From contig NZ_BPQV01000016.1 in NCBI RefSeq assembly GCF_022179465.1, positions 62,001 to 126,000 of the forward strand: a stretch of 64,000 bases of DNA, read 5' to 3'. The notes under the pieces are model-generated. The model ran no database searches, was not told the DNA's origin, and was given only the letters and a program-made list of their open reading frames with translations. Below are positions 34,598 through 43,253 of this stretch, piece after piece. Both the position numbers and the translations under genes were made by a program. The DNA comes from Methylobacterium organophilum. GTDB lineage: Bacteria; Pseudomonadota; Alphaproteobacteria; Rhizobiales; Beijerinckiaceae. Numbering within the stretch: the first letter of the stretch is position 1; each line of letters opens with the position of its first letter.

Positions 34598-36955
34598 ATG
34601 AACCATCAGCCCGACGACATGGGGCGCGACGCGCCCGAAGACGGTGCCGCTCCGTCGATCGCCGCCCGCGCCATGGCCGCCCTGCGGCCCGGGGGGGCAC
34701 CCTACCTCTCCGGCCTCAATCCCGAGCAGCGCCGCGCGGTCGAGGCGACGGAGGGGCCTGTCCTCGTCCTGGCCGGGGCCGGCACCGGCAAGACCCGCGT
34801 GCTCACCACGCGGATCGCCCACCTGATCGCCACCGGCAAGGCGCGCCCCTACGACATCCTGGCCGTCACCTTCACCAACAAGGCGGCGCGGGAGATGAAG
34901 CACCGCATCGGCCAGCTGGTCGGGCCGGCGGGGGAGGGGATGCCCTGGCTCGGCACCTTCCACGCCATCGGCACCAAGATCCTGCGCCGGCACGCCGAGC
35001 TGGTCGGGCTGAAATCCGACTTCACGATCCTGGGCACCGACGACCAGCTCCGCCTGATGAAGCAGGTCATCGCCGACCAGAACGTCGACGAGAAGCGCTG
35101 GCCCGCCCGGGCGCTCGCCTCCGCCATCGACGGCTGGAAGAACCGGGGCCTGTCCCCGGAGCAGGTGCCCCCCGGCGAGGCGCAGGCCTTCGCCTTCGGC
35201 AAGGGCGGGGCGCTCTACACCGCCTATCAGGAGCGCCTGAAGACCCTCAACGCGGTCGATTTCGGCGACCTGCTGCTGCTCTGCCTCAAGCTCTGGCGGG
35301 AGAACCCGGACATCCTGGCCAACTACCAGGACCGCTTCCGCTACGTCCTGGTCGACGAGTACCAGGACACCAACGTCGCCCAGTACCTGTGGCTGCGGCT
35401 CATCGCCCAGGCGCGCCGGAACGTGTGCTGCGTGGGCGACGACGACCAGTCGATCTATGGCTGGCGCGGGGCGGAGGTCGACAACATCCTGCGCTTCGAG
35501 CACGACTTCCCCGGAGCCGTCGTGGTCCGCCTGGAGCGTAACTACCGCTCCACCGGCCACATCCTCGCAGCCGCCTCGGGCCTCATCGCCAAAAACGAAA
35601 GCCGCCTCGGCAAAACCCTGCGCACTGAGGACGTTCCCGGCGAGCCGGTCACCGTCACCGGTGCCTGGGATTCGGAGGAGGAGGCCCGGCTCATCGCCGA
35701 GTCCATCGAATCCTTCCAGCGGAAGGAGCATCCGCTCTCCGAGATCGCGGTGCTGGTGCGCATCTCGGCGCAGATGCGCGAGATCGAGGACCGCTTCGTC
35801 CAGCTCGGTCTGCCCTACCGGGTCATCGGCGGCCCGCGCTTCTACGAGCGGGCGGAGATCCGCGACGCGCTCGCCTATCTGCGCGTCACGGCCAACCCCG
35901 CCGACGACCTCGCCTTCGAGCGCATCTTCAACACGCCCAAGCGCGGCCTGGGCGACGCGACCCTGCAGACCCTGCACGCCTTCGCCCGCGCGGACCGGAT
36001 CCCGCTGCTCGCCGCCGCCCGCAAGCTGATCGAGACCGACGAGCTGAAGCCCCGCGCCCGCTCGATGCTGCGCGGCCTCGTCGAGAGCTTCGCCCGCTGG
36101 GCCAGGGCCGTGGAGAGCCAGCCCCATTCCGAGGTAGCGCAGACGATCCTCGACGAATCCGGCTACACGGAGATGTGGCAGAAGGACCGTTCGGCCGATG
36201 CGGCGGGGCGGCTCGAGAACCTCAAGGAGCTGGTGCACTCCATGGAGGAATTTCCCGATCTCGGCGCCTTCCTGGAGCATGTCTCCTTGGTCATGGAGGC
36301 GAGCGAGGCGGAGGGGGCCGACCGTGTTTCCCTGATGACGCTCCACGCGGCCAAGGGACTCGAATTCGACACCGTGTTCCTGCCCGGCTGGGAGGACGGC
36401 CTGTTTCCCAACCAACGCGCCCTCGACGAGAGCGGGCGGGCCGGGCTCGAGGAGGAGCGCCGCCTCGCGCATGTCGGGCTGACCCGGGCGCGCAAGCGCG
36501 CCAAGCTCTCCTTCGCGGTCAATCGGCGCATCCACGGGCTCTGGTCCTCGACCATCCCGTCGCGCTTCATCGACGAACTGCCCCCTTCCAGCGTCGACGT
36601 GATCGAAGCGCCCGCGCATTTCTCCGCCGGGGCCTCGCGCTTCGACCGCAACCCCACGCCCTTCGGCTCCTCCTACAGCACCCCCGGCTGGCAGCGGGCC
36701 CAGGCCCAGACCGGCGGCAGCTTCGGCGCGAGCCGGGGGCCCGGCGGCCGGTCGGGCGGCGGCCCGCGCCAGATCGAGGGGGAGCTCGTCGCCAAGTCGA
36801 CGGCTAGTTCTTCGGCCTTCTCGGGCGGCATGCGGGTCTTCCACACCAAGTTTGGTCCCGGAACGGTTGCAGGAATCGACGGTAACAAGCTGACCGTTGA
36901 CTTCGACAAGGCCGGTCGCAAGATGGTGCTCGACAGCTTCGTCCAACCCGGATGA
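34598..36955 (+). CDS. uvrD: UvrD/PcrA-type superfamily 1 DNA helicase
   Basis: 785 aa 3'-5' helicase for nucleotide excision and mismatch repair. Motifs: Q-motif SGLNPEQRRAVEA, Walker A AGAGTGKT (59-66), TFTNKAAREMKHR, Walker B VDEYQDTN (D253/E254), DDDQSIYGWRGAE, ERNYRST, LMTLHAAKGLEF and VGLTRARKRA. The C-terminal Tudor-like tail (VFHTKFGPGTVAGIDGNKL) is typical of UvrD/PcrA. ATG with AGGGAGG. Confidence 0.96.
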   Translation: MNHQPDDMGRDAPEDGAAPSIAARAMAALRPGGAPYLSGLNPEQRRAVEATEGPVLVLAGAGTGKTRVLTTRIAHLIATGKARPYDILAVTFTNKAAREMKHRIGQLVGPAGEGMPWLGTFHAIGTKILRRHAELVGLKSDFTILGTDDQLRLMKQVIADQNVDEKRWPARALASAIDGWKNRGLSPEQVPPGEAQAFAFGKGGALYTAYQERLKTLNAVDFGDLLLLCLKLWRENPDILANYQDRFRYVLVDEYQDTNVAQYLWLRLIAQARRNVCCVGDDDQSIYGWRGAEVDNILRFEHDFPGAVVVRLERNYRSTGHILAAASGLIAKNESRLGKTLRTEDVPGEPVTVTGAWDSEEEARLIAESIESFQRKEHPLSEIAVLVRISAQMREIEDRFVQLGLPYRVIGGPRFYERAEIRDALAYLRVTANPADDLAFERIFNTPKRGLGDATLQTLHAFARADRIPLLAAARKLIETDELKPRARSMLRGLVESFARWARAVESQPHSEVAQTILDESGYTEMWQKDRSADAAGRLENLKELVHSMEEFPDLGAFLEHVSLVMEASEAEGADRVSLMTLHAAKGLEFDTVFLPGWEDGLFPNQRALDESGRAGLEEERRLAHVGLTRARKRAKLSFAVNRRIHGLWSSTIPSRFIDELPPSSVDVIEAPAHFSAGASRFDRNPTPFGSSYSTPGWQRAQAQTGGSFGASRGPGGRSGGGPRQIEGELVAKSTASSSAFSGGMRVFHTKFGPGTVAGIDGNKLTVDFDKAGRKMVLDSFVQPG

Positions 36956-37316
36956 GGCGTGCCGCCGGAGCCTGCGGGGTTCTCTCCGTGGGATCCGGTT
37001 CGCCCCGGGAGGGCGCGTGCCGCGATGGAAGCAGGGTCGCCGCGATCCGCCCACCGCGCCGAGATCGGCGCCAGATTCATCACCTCTTCATCTTTGCGTC
37101 ATGCCCCCGTCGCCGGCGCCTGCAAGAAGCGTTGCAGTAAAGCCGCGATCCACAACCAATCTTTCCCCGCCTGGAACCCACCCGAGGCGATTGGCTTTGC
37201 TCTTGCAACGCAGCTTCCCGCTGCGGCGGCGTACTCGGCCACGGCACAGGAGACATCACAAGAAGACGGCAGGTCCCAGGAACGAGTTGCTCAAGTCCAA
37301 GGTGGAGTGTTGATCG
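36956..37316. other. Intergenic region before phoH
   Basis: 361 bases without a supported gene. Contains the phoH upstream region; no clear promoter pair or terminator hairpin was found. Small open frames here lack protein-like composition. Confidence 0.4.
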
Positions 37317-38033
37317 ATGAAGAGACGACGCGCACGGCTTGAACTGGTTGAAGATCGCACCACGCGGATACACCGGACCCGTTTCGACGAAGAACGTCAC
37401 CTCGCTCCCATACAACCCCTGACCGACAAGCAAGCCCAGTACCTCGACGCGCTCGCCCATCACCCTCAAGTCATCGTCCTCGGCCCGGCCGGCACCGGGA
37501 AGACCTACATCGCCGGCACCCGCGCGGCCGATCAGCTCCGCCAGCGCCGGATCTCGAAGGTGGTCATCACCCGGCCCAACGTTCCCTCCGGCCGCTCCCT
37601 GGGCTTCTTCCCGGGTACCCTCGAAGAGAAGATCGCCCCCTGGGTCGCCCCCCTCACCGAGACCATGAAGGAGCGGATGGGCGCCGCCGCCTTCGAAATC
37701 GCCGTGAAGACCGGCGACATCGAAGTGGTGCCCTTCGAGGTGATGCGCGGCCGTACCTTCAAGAACTGCCTCGTGATCCTGGATGAGGCGCAGAACACCA
37801 CCACCCAAGAGATCAAGATGTTCCTGACGCGCATCGGCGACGATTGTCAGGTCATCATCAACGGTGACGTCTCGCAAACGGACCTGCGCGAGACCTCCGG
37901 CCTGCGCACCGTCATCCATCTCGTGAAGAGCCGGATGATGAACATCCCGATCGTCGAGTTTACCCTGGAGGACATCGTCCGCTCGGGCATCTGCGCCGAA
38001 TGGGTGAAGGCCTTCGAGGAAACCCGTCTCTGA
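37317..38033 (+). CDS. phoH: Short PhoH-family ATPase
   Basis: 238 aa PhoH-like P-loop protein. Walker A GPAGTGKT (56-63), Walker B LVILDEAQN (D156/E157), plus TRPNVPSGRSLGFFPGT and INGDVSQTDL. It consists almost entirely of the ATPase domain and lacks the KH-domain extension of YbeZ-type members, so it resembles the stand-alone PhoH enzymes thought to act on RNA. Good GGTGGAG site. Followed by a strong terminator. Confidence 0.92.
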   Translation: MKRRRARLELVEDRTTRIHRTRFDEERHLAPIQPLTDKQAQYLDALAHHPQVIVLGPAGTGKTYIAGTRAADQLRQRRISKVVITRPNVPSGRSLGFFPGTLEEKIAPWVAPLTETMKERMGAAAFEIAVKTGDIEVVPFEVMRGRTFKNCLVILDEAQNTTTQEIKMFLTRIGDDCQVIINGDVSQTDLRETSGLRTVIHLVKSRMMNIPIVEFTLEDIVRSGICAEWVKAFEETRL

Positions 38034-38041
38034 TGCCGATC

Positions 38042-38070
38042 CGTCGCCGGGCCGCTGAGGCCCGGCGACG
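38042..38070 (+). terminator. Rho-independent terminator after phoH
   Basis: Perfect 12-base stem CGTCGCCGGGCC / GGCCCGGCGACG with a GCTGA loop, followed by TTCCTTTCTG, 8 bases after the phoH stop. Confidence 0.88.
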
Positions 38071-38507
38071 TTCCTTTCTGTGGCATTTCGCCAGGCCCGC
38101 CTCGCGCCGAGCCGTTCCGGGCGCGCCGAGGCGCCGACGCCATCCGGCACGTGCGGATCGAGACGCCCGCTCCGAGCCTGCGGCCTCTTCGTCCCGAAGT
38201 GCTTCGTCCCTCCTCGTGCAGGCCCGTGACCGTGACGACGGCAGGGCTTTGCCAAAGAGCGAAACCCGCCGCGTCCCGTCGCCGGCGGCTGCCTTGCGCC
38301 TCGCGCGGCGACACGCCTCCCACGCTCCGAACACACGTTGGTGAACCGGCGATCATTGCAATCTCCGGGTGAACCAATGGTCAAGCTGGCGGGTTGTGGG
38401 GTGGCGAGCTGCGCGGGAGCTTCGCGATACAAATGGTCTCCATCGCCCCTGGGCCGGAGATCGCACCGGCTGCCGCAACCGGATCAGAGAGAACGGGAGT
38501 CCCTCAG
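38071..38507. other. Intergenic region upstream of the Met/His/Arg-rich peptide gene
   Basis: About 440 bases with no supported gene. GGTGAACC occurs twice as a direct repeat 28 bases apart (38340-38347 and 38368-38375), about 140-170 bases before the downstream start, and may be an activator site. No confident promoter hexamers. Confidence 0.4.
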
Positions 38508-38753
38508 GTGAGGAAACTGACTTTGGCCATCGCGCTTGCGGCTTCGCTCGGCGGCGCCTTCGCGACCTCGGCTTCGGCCGCCCCGGGGGCTCCCATGGGT
38601 GTCACCGCCGGTAGCACCGTCGAGACCGTGCAGATGACCCACCGGGAGCGTCGCATGATGCGCCACCGCATGGAGCGCCGCATGATGCATCGTCACATGC
38701 ACCGCAAGATGATGCACCGGCGCATGATGCATCGCCGCATGCACCACATGTGA
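38508..38753 (+). CDS. Secreted Met/His/Arg-rich small protein
   Basis: 81 aa from GTG 38508 (GGGAG site 8 bases before). Signal peptide to about A24 (LAIALAASLGGAFATSASA). The mature C-terminal 40 residues consist almost only of Met, His, Arg and Lys, in a near-repeat of MMHR/RMHR units, giving regularly spaced Met and His side chains. Such a strip could bind copper(I) or another soft metal, or bind polyanions. Family not recognised. A strong terminator follows. Confidence 0.75.
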   Translation: MRKLTLAIALAASLGGAFATSASAAPGAPMGVTAGSTVETVQMTHRERRMMRHRMERRMMHRHMHRKMMHRRMMHRRMHHM

Positions 38754-38760
38754 TCGGTTC

Positions 38761-38790
38761 GAGGAGCCCTTCGGGGCTCCTCTTTCGTTT
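38761..38790 (+). terminator. Rho-independent terminator
   Basis: GAGGAGCCC-TTCG-GGGCTCCTC (38761-38782) followed by TTTCGTTT, 7 bases after the Met/His/Arg-rich peptide gene. The symmetric stem may also serve the convergent L,D-transpeptidase gene. Confidence 0.88.
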
Positions 38791-38829
38791 CGGGTGGCGT
38801 CTCCGCGACGAGGGGGCGGTTTCGCCCGT

Positions 38830-40314
38830 TCAGTTATGCGGCGCGGCAGAAGCTTGGGGCTTGGTCGCCGCCGGCACGTCCTTCTTCGCGACGGGGGCGG
38901 CACCGTCCTTCCGGGCGCCCGTGTGATGGGCGGGGCCGGCCGTCTTTGCCTCGGCCGCTTTGGTGTCCGTCGGCTTGGTCTCGGCGACCTTCGTGCTGGA
39001 CACTGCGGCCGTCGTCGTGGGTGCGATCGCTTCGGCGGCCTGCGCAGCGCTGGAAGCGTTGCTGAACAGGTTACCGAGCAGCTTCTTGTACGTGCTAGGA
39101 TCGCCCTCGGCGTCGGCCACCGAGATCCGGGCCGGGGTCGCGGCGGGCTTGGCGGTTTCCGCCGGAGCCGGCTCCTGCTTGGCAACGACGGTGGCGGCCT
39201 TGGTGTCCTTGCCCTTCTTGCCCGGCGCTTCCTTGATGGGGGTGGTGGGCGCGGCGGCCATCAGGACCGGGCGTCCCTTGGCGTCGACCTCGATCTCCTG
39301 CGGACCGGCGGCCAGACTCTCCGGCCGGCTCACCTCGCCGAGATTGTGCCGGGCATATTCCTTGGCCGCGTAGGCGAGTTCCTTCTCCTTGTCCTTCTCG
39401 GATTCGGTCAGGCTCGCCAGGGCATTCTGCGGCGGCTGCGGTCGGAAGACCGGGTTCTGGCCGCCATCGTCGTAGACGATGCGCATCGCCGGGGTGCCCT
39501 TGGCGACGAGCTCGGCGACCTCCTGGGCGTCGCGGCTGCTCTTCTCGGCCACGACCGGGTCGACCCGCGGCGTGCAAGAGCCGGCCGCGACGTCGTTGCC
39601 GCCGAACACGTAGCGCCGTCCGCAGACATTCACCCGCGGCTCGTCGCGCAGGGCCTCGAAGTAATCCGAGCCTTCCTTCAAGTTCTTCCAGAAGGGCGCG
39701 TTGGGATCGTTGCGGGAGCGGGCGATGTTCGACGCCGTCATCCGGAAGGGATAGGATTGGAACTGGAACGCCCGCTGGCCGCCGGCGAAGGCCTCGCGGG
39801 CGATGGCGTAGATCTCCGACATCGAGGCGTCCGTCATCGCGAAGCAGCCCGCCGACGAACAGGTGCCGTGCACCATGATGTAGTTGCCGGTGCGGCCGTT
39901 GGCGCGGTCGAAGTTGTTCGGATATCCGACGTCGAAGGACAGATAGTAGGACGAGTTCGGGTTCATCTGACCCGGGGTGATCGTGTAGAAGCCCTCCGGC
40001 GCCTGGCGGTCGCCCTGCTTGGTCTTGGGGCCGAGCTGGCCCGACCAGCGGCAGATCGGATAGGTTTTGAGCAGCGCGTAGCGGCCGTCGCTGCCGCGCT
40101 TCCACACTTCCATCTCCGCTTCCTTCTTATAGGCGCGGATCAGGATCGGGTCGCTCTGCGACATGCCCTTCTGCTGCATCAGCGAGAGGGTCTGCGGCGG
40201 GATCGGGGTCAGGCTGCGGGTCGAGGCGCCGCCGAGCAGGCCGCCATCCTGGCAGGCACCGAGGGAGATTGCCATCGCGGCGGCGGCGATCACCGCCAAC
40301 GGACGCACAGCCAT
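38830..40314 (-). CDS. L,D-transpeptidase (YkuD) lipoprotein
   Basis: 494 aa. Lipobox SLGAC with C21, so probably anchored in the outer membrane facing the periplasm. The YkuD catalytic motif is at YIMVHGTCSSAGCFAMTD (H149, nucleophile C157). It would make 3-3 cross-links in peptidoglycan or attach proteins to it. From about 290 onwards the chain is low complexity, rich in Ala, Lys, Pro and Thr (KEAPGKKGKDTKAAT and similar), a likely wall-spanning linker. ATG with GAGGACGGGG. Confidence 0.9.
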   Translation of the reverse strand: MAVRPLAVIAAAAMAISLGACQDGGLLGGASTRSLTPIPPQTLSLMQQKGMSQSDPILIRAYKKEAEMEVWKRGSDGRYALLKTYPICRWSGQLGPKTKQGDRQAPEGFYTITPGQMNPNSSYYLSFDVGYPNNFDRANGRTGNYIMVHGTCSSAGCFAMTDASMSEIYAIAREAFAGGQRAFQFQSYPFRMTASNIARSRNDPNAPFWKNLKEGSDYFEALRDEPRVNVCGRRYVFGGNDVAAGSCTPRVDPVVAEKSSRDAQEVAELVAKGTPAMRIVYDDGGQNPVFRPQPPQNALASLTESEKDKEKELAYAAKEYARHNLGEVSRPESLAAGPQEIEVDAKGRPVLMAAAPTTPIKEAPGKKGKDTKAATVVAKQEPAPAETAKPAATPARISVADAEGDPSTYKKLLGNLFSNASSAAQAAEAIAPTTTAAVSSTKVAETKPTDTKAAEAKTAGPAHHTGARKDGAAPVAKKDVPAATKPQASAAPHN

Positions 40315-40654
40315 GGGGAACCCCGTCCTCTCGCAATCGCCTGCGGGTTGTCCCGCGCAGGCGCCACTCCCCACCCCATTAGCCCGGTTAAACTTACCTC
40401 GGTGTTACCGCAAGCGGCCAAGCTTACCCGTCGGGTCTCAGGTCAGATGACTCTGATTTCAGGCGAATCCGCGGCGGAACCGCGCCATCGAAGCGGGTTC
40501 TCCAGCCCGGCGAAGGGGATAGCGGGGCCCGTGCCGCGGATTTCTCGTGGAGGCCTCGGTGAGCCAAGGAGGGGGAAGCCGGGCCATGGACCCTTAAGCG
40601 GAACGTAAAAGGTTCCAACGCCTAGTCTGTGTCAAAACGACGCAGCGCGTCCGC
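40315..40654. other. Intergenic region between accA and the L,D-transpeptidase gene
   Basis: 340 bases, both flanking genes on the minus strand. It should hold the transpeptidase promoter and the accA terminator; neither shows a clear consensus by eye. No supported gene. Confidence 0.4.
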
Positions 40655-41614
40655 TCAGAGCTTGCGGCCGATCTCTAGGAACTTCTGGGCACGCCGGTCG
40701 CGGATCTCGTCGCTGCTGAGGCCGTCGAACTCGGCGAGCGACTCGGCGAGTGCCGCGCCGGCTGCGGCCAGGACGCTGTCGCGGTCGCGATGCGCGCCGC
40801 CGGTCGGCTCCGGCACGATCCGGTCGATGATGCCGAGGCGCAGGAGATCCTGCGCGGTGATCTTCATGGCGGTGGCGGCATCGTGTGCGCGACCCTGGTC
40901 CCGCCACAGAATCGAGGCGGCGCCCTCCGGCGAGATCACGCCGTAGATCGCGTGCTCCAGCATCAGCACCTTGTTGGCGGTGGCGATGGCGATGGCGCCC
41001 CCCGATCCGCCCTCGCCGATGACGACGGCGATGTTGGGCACGCCGAGGGCGAGGCAGGCCTCGGTCGAACGGGCGATGGCCTCGGCCTGGCCCCGCTCCT
41101 CCGCCTCGATGCCCGGGAAGGCGCCGGCGGTGTCGACGAAGGCAAGGACCGGCAGGCCGAAGCGGTCGGCGGTCTCCATCAGGCGCACCGCCTTGCGGTA
41201 GCCCTCCGGCCGGGCCATGCCGAAATTGTGTCGCAGGCGCGCTTCCGTGGTCGCCCCCTTCTCCTGGCCGATCACGCAGACCGGGCGGCCGCGGAAGCGG
41301 CCGAAGCCGCCGACGATGGCCTCGTCCTCCCCGAAGCTGCGGTCGCCCGCGAGCGGGGTGAACTCGTCGATCAGCCCGGCGCAGTAATCGACGAAATGCG
41401 GGCGCTGCGGGTGGCGGGCGACCTGCGTCTTCTGCCAGGGCGTCAGGGCGGCGTAGATCTCGGAGAGGGCGGCGGCGGCCTTGGCCTCGAGCCGCCCGAC
41501 TTCCTCGCTGATCGAGACGGCGCCGTCGCGCTGGCCCATGGCGCGCAGTTCTTCCACCTTCGCTTCCAGCTCGGCGACCGGCTTCTCGAAGTCCAGGTAG
41601 GAGCGCGTCGCCAT
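40655..41614 (-). CDS. accA: Acetyl-CoA carboxylase carboxyltransferase subunit alpha
   Basis: 319 aa, standard length. Transfers the carboxyl group from biotin to acetyl-CoA in the first step of fatty acid synthesis, together with AccD (not in the window). Hallmarks: SYLDFEKPVAELEAKVEEL, RPHFVDYCAGLIDEFTPLAGDR, FVDTAGAFPGIEAEERGQ and GEGGSGGAIAIATANKVLMLEH. The ATG at 41614 fits the family; the frame is open upstream. Confidence 0.97.
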   Translation of the reverse strand: MATRSYLDFEKPVAELEAKVEELRAMGQRDGAVSISEEVGRLEAKAAAALSEIYAALTPWQKTQVARHPQRPHFVDYCAGLIDEFTPLAGDRSFGEDEAIVGGFGRFRGRPVCVIGQEKGATTEARLRHNFGMARPEGYRKAVRLMETADRFGLPVLAFVDTAGAFPGIEAEERGQAEAIARSTEACLALGVPNIAVVIGEGGSGGAIAIATANKVLMLEHAIYGVISPEGAASILWRDQGRAHDAATAMKITAQDLLRLGIIDRIVPEPTGGAHRDRDSVLAAAGAALAESLAEFDGLSSDEIRDRRAQKFLEIGRKL

Positions 41615-41853
41615 GGTCGAGAGCGGTTCCTGAGAGCGTGCGTGAAGGGGCCTCGCCCGAGGCGGGCCTGCGCGAAGCGTGGTGCGCGGTGTTGGCGAAG
41701 CGGGCACCGGTGTCAACCGCTCCGCTGCTCCCGGAGCCTTGAGAGCCGGGTCCGAGCGTTTCACGAACCGGTCGATTTCGCGTTGCCGTTCCCGCGATGC
41801 GGCACAACTATCCCGACGGATCGCGCGAGGCGCGGAAATCGGAGACCTGATCG

Positions 41854-42639
41854 ATGATCTTGAAATCCAAGGCCGCGGTGGTGACGGGTTCCACGAGCGG
41901 CATCGGTCTCGCCGTCGCGCGAGGCCTCGCGCGGGAAGGGGCGGACGTCGTCCTCAACGGCTTCGGAAAGCCCGAGGACATCGAAAAGGCGCGGGCCGAG
42001 ATCGAACGGGAGTTCGGCGTCCGCGCCATCCATTCCCCGGCCGACATGTCGAAACCGGATCAGATCGCGGCGATGATCGCGCAGGCCGAGGAGACCTTTG
42101 GAAGCGTCGACGTGCTCGTGAACAATGCCGGCATCCAGTTCGTCTCGCCGATCGAGGAATTCCCGCCGGAGAAGTGGGATGCGATCCTGGCGATCAATCT
42201 CTCCTCGGCCTTCCACACCATCCGCGCGGCGGTGCCGGGGATGAAGAAGCGCGGCTTCGGGCGGATCGTGAACATCGCCTCGGCCCATTCCCTGGTCGCC
42301 TCGCCCTACAAGTCGGCCTATGTCGCGGCCAAGCACGGCATCGTCGGCCTCACCAAGACGGTGGCGCTGGAGGTGGCGGGCCAGGGCATCACCGCCAACT
42401 GCATCTCCCCGGGCTATGTCTGGACTCCGCTCGTCGAGAGCCAGATCCCGGACACGATGAAGGCGCGTGGCCTCACCAAGGAACAGGTGATCGAGGATGT
42501 GCTGCTGAAAGCCCAGCCGACCAAGGAGTTCGTGACGGTCGATCAGGTCGCTGCCACCGTGATCTATCTCTGCTCGGAGGCTGCCAAGCAGATGACCGGC
42601 GCCAACCTCGCCCTCGATGGCGGGTGGACGGCGCAGTAG
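41854..42639 (+). CDS. bdhA: 3-hydroxybutyrate dehydrogenase
   Basis: 261 aa short-chain dehydrogenase oxidising 3-hydroxybutyrate to acetoacetate with NAD, in polyhydroxybutyrate breakdown. NAD motif TGSTSGIG (11-18), NNAG (90-93), catalytic S143, Y156 and K160 (SAYVAAKHG), and the BdhA-like end QMTGANLALDGGWTAQ. GGAG site before the ATG. Divergent from accA. Confidence 0.94.
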   Translation: MILKSKAAVVTGSTSGIGLAVARGLAREGADVVLNGFGKPEDIEKARAEIEREFGVRAIHSPADMSKPDQIAAMIAQAEETFGSVDVLVNNAGIQFVSPIEEFPPEKWDAILAINLSSAFHTIRAAVPGMKKRGFGRIVNIASAHSLVASPYKSAYVAAKHGIVGLTKTVALEVAGQGITANCISPGYVWTPLVESQIPDTMKARGLTKEQVIEDVLLKAQPTKEFVTVDQVAATVIYLCSEAAKQMTGANLALDGGWTAQ

Positions 42640-42659
42640 CGCCGCCCTGGTACGAGGAG

Positions 42660-42690
42660 CCTTCGCGGCACCGCGATGATGCCGCGAAGG
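42660..42690. terminator. Bidirectional hairpin between bdhA and the CsbD-like gene
   Basis: CCTTCGCGGCA (42660-42670) pairs perfectly with TGCCGCGAAGG (42680-42690) between two convergent stop codons. No clear T run, but the position fits a shared terminator. Confidence 0.65.
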
Positions 42691-42702
42691 CGAGGCCTGC
42701 GC

Positions 42703-43059
42703 TCAGCGGCGGCCGTGCAGGAGCAAGGCGAGGCCGTAGCCGACGGCGCCCGCGATCAGCAGCGCCAGGAACGGGCTCTCCTCGACGCGGCTCTCCACCG
42801 CTGCGCGGCCGTCCCGCAGATAGGTGCCGCCGTGCTGGCGCACGCGGTCATAGGCGTCGCCAGCATAATCGCCGACATCGTCCGCTACGTCGCGCAGGGT
42901 GTCCTTGGCCTGCCCGTAGGCCTGCTGCACCCGGCCCTCGGCCTCGCGGTAGCGGCCTTCGAGCGAGGCCCGGTTCGAGCCAACGGCATCGCCGACCGCG
43001 CCCTGGACCCGGCCGCCGACATCCTTGGCGGCGCCGACGATGCGATCCGTGTCAACCAT
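42703..43059 (-). CDS. CsbD/DUF883-like stress protein with membrane tail
   Basis: 118 aa. The N-terminal 60 residues are CsbD-like (DRIVGAAKDVGGRVQGAVGDA, RVQQAYGQAKDTLRDVADD). The C-terminus has a single hydrophobic helix (FLALLIAGAVGYGLALLL, about 97-114), as in DUF883/ElaB-type ribosome- or membrane-associated proteins. GGGAG before the ATG. Probably stress induced, by family analogy. Confidence 0.82.
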   Translation of the reverse strand: MVDTDRIVGAAKDVGGRVQGAVGDAVGSNRASLEGRYREAEGRVQQAYGQAKDTLRDVADDVGDYAGDAYDRVRQHGGTYLRDGRAAVESRVEESPFLALLIAGAVGYGLALLLHGRR

Positions 43060-43253
43060 GATGGAACTCCCTTGGGGTTCGCGCCATCTCGGGATCCGGT
43101 CCGTCGGATCCCGCGGCGCGTCGCTGACAGAACGTCCGAACCCGCAATCGGTCCCGCTTGTCCGTCGATTTCCCCGAAAGCCCTCCGCGGCCCGTCTCCA
43201 GGGGCCATGCCCACCGATCGATCGAACCGCCGCGCCGCACGGCCGGCAGGCCG

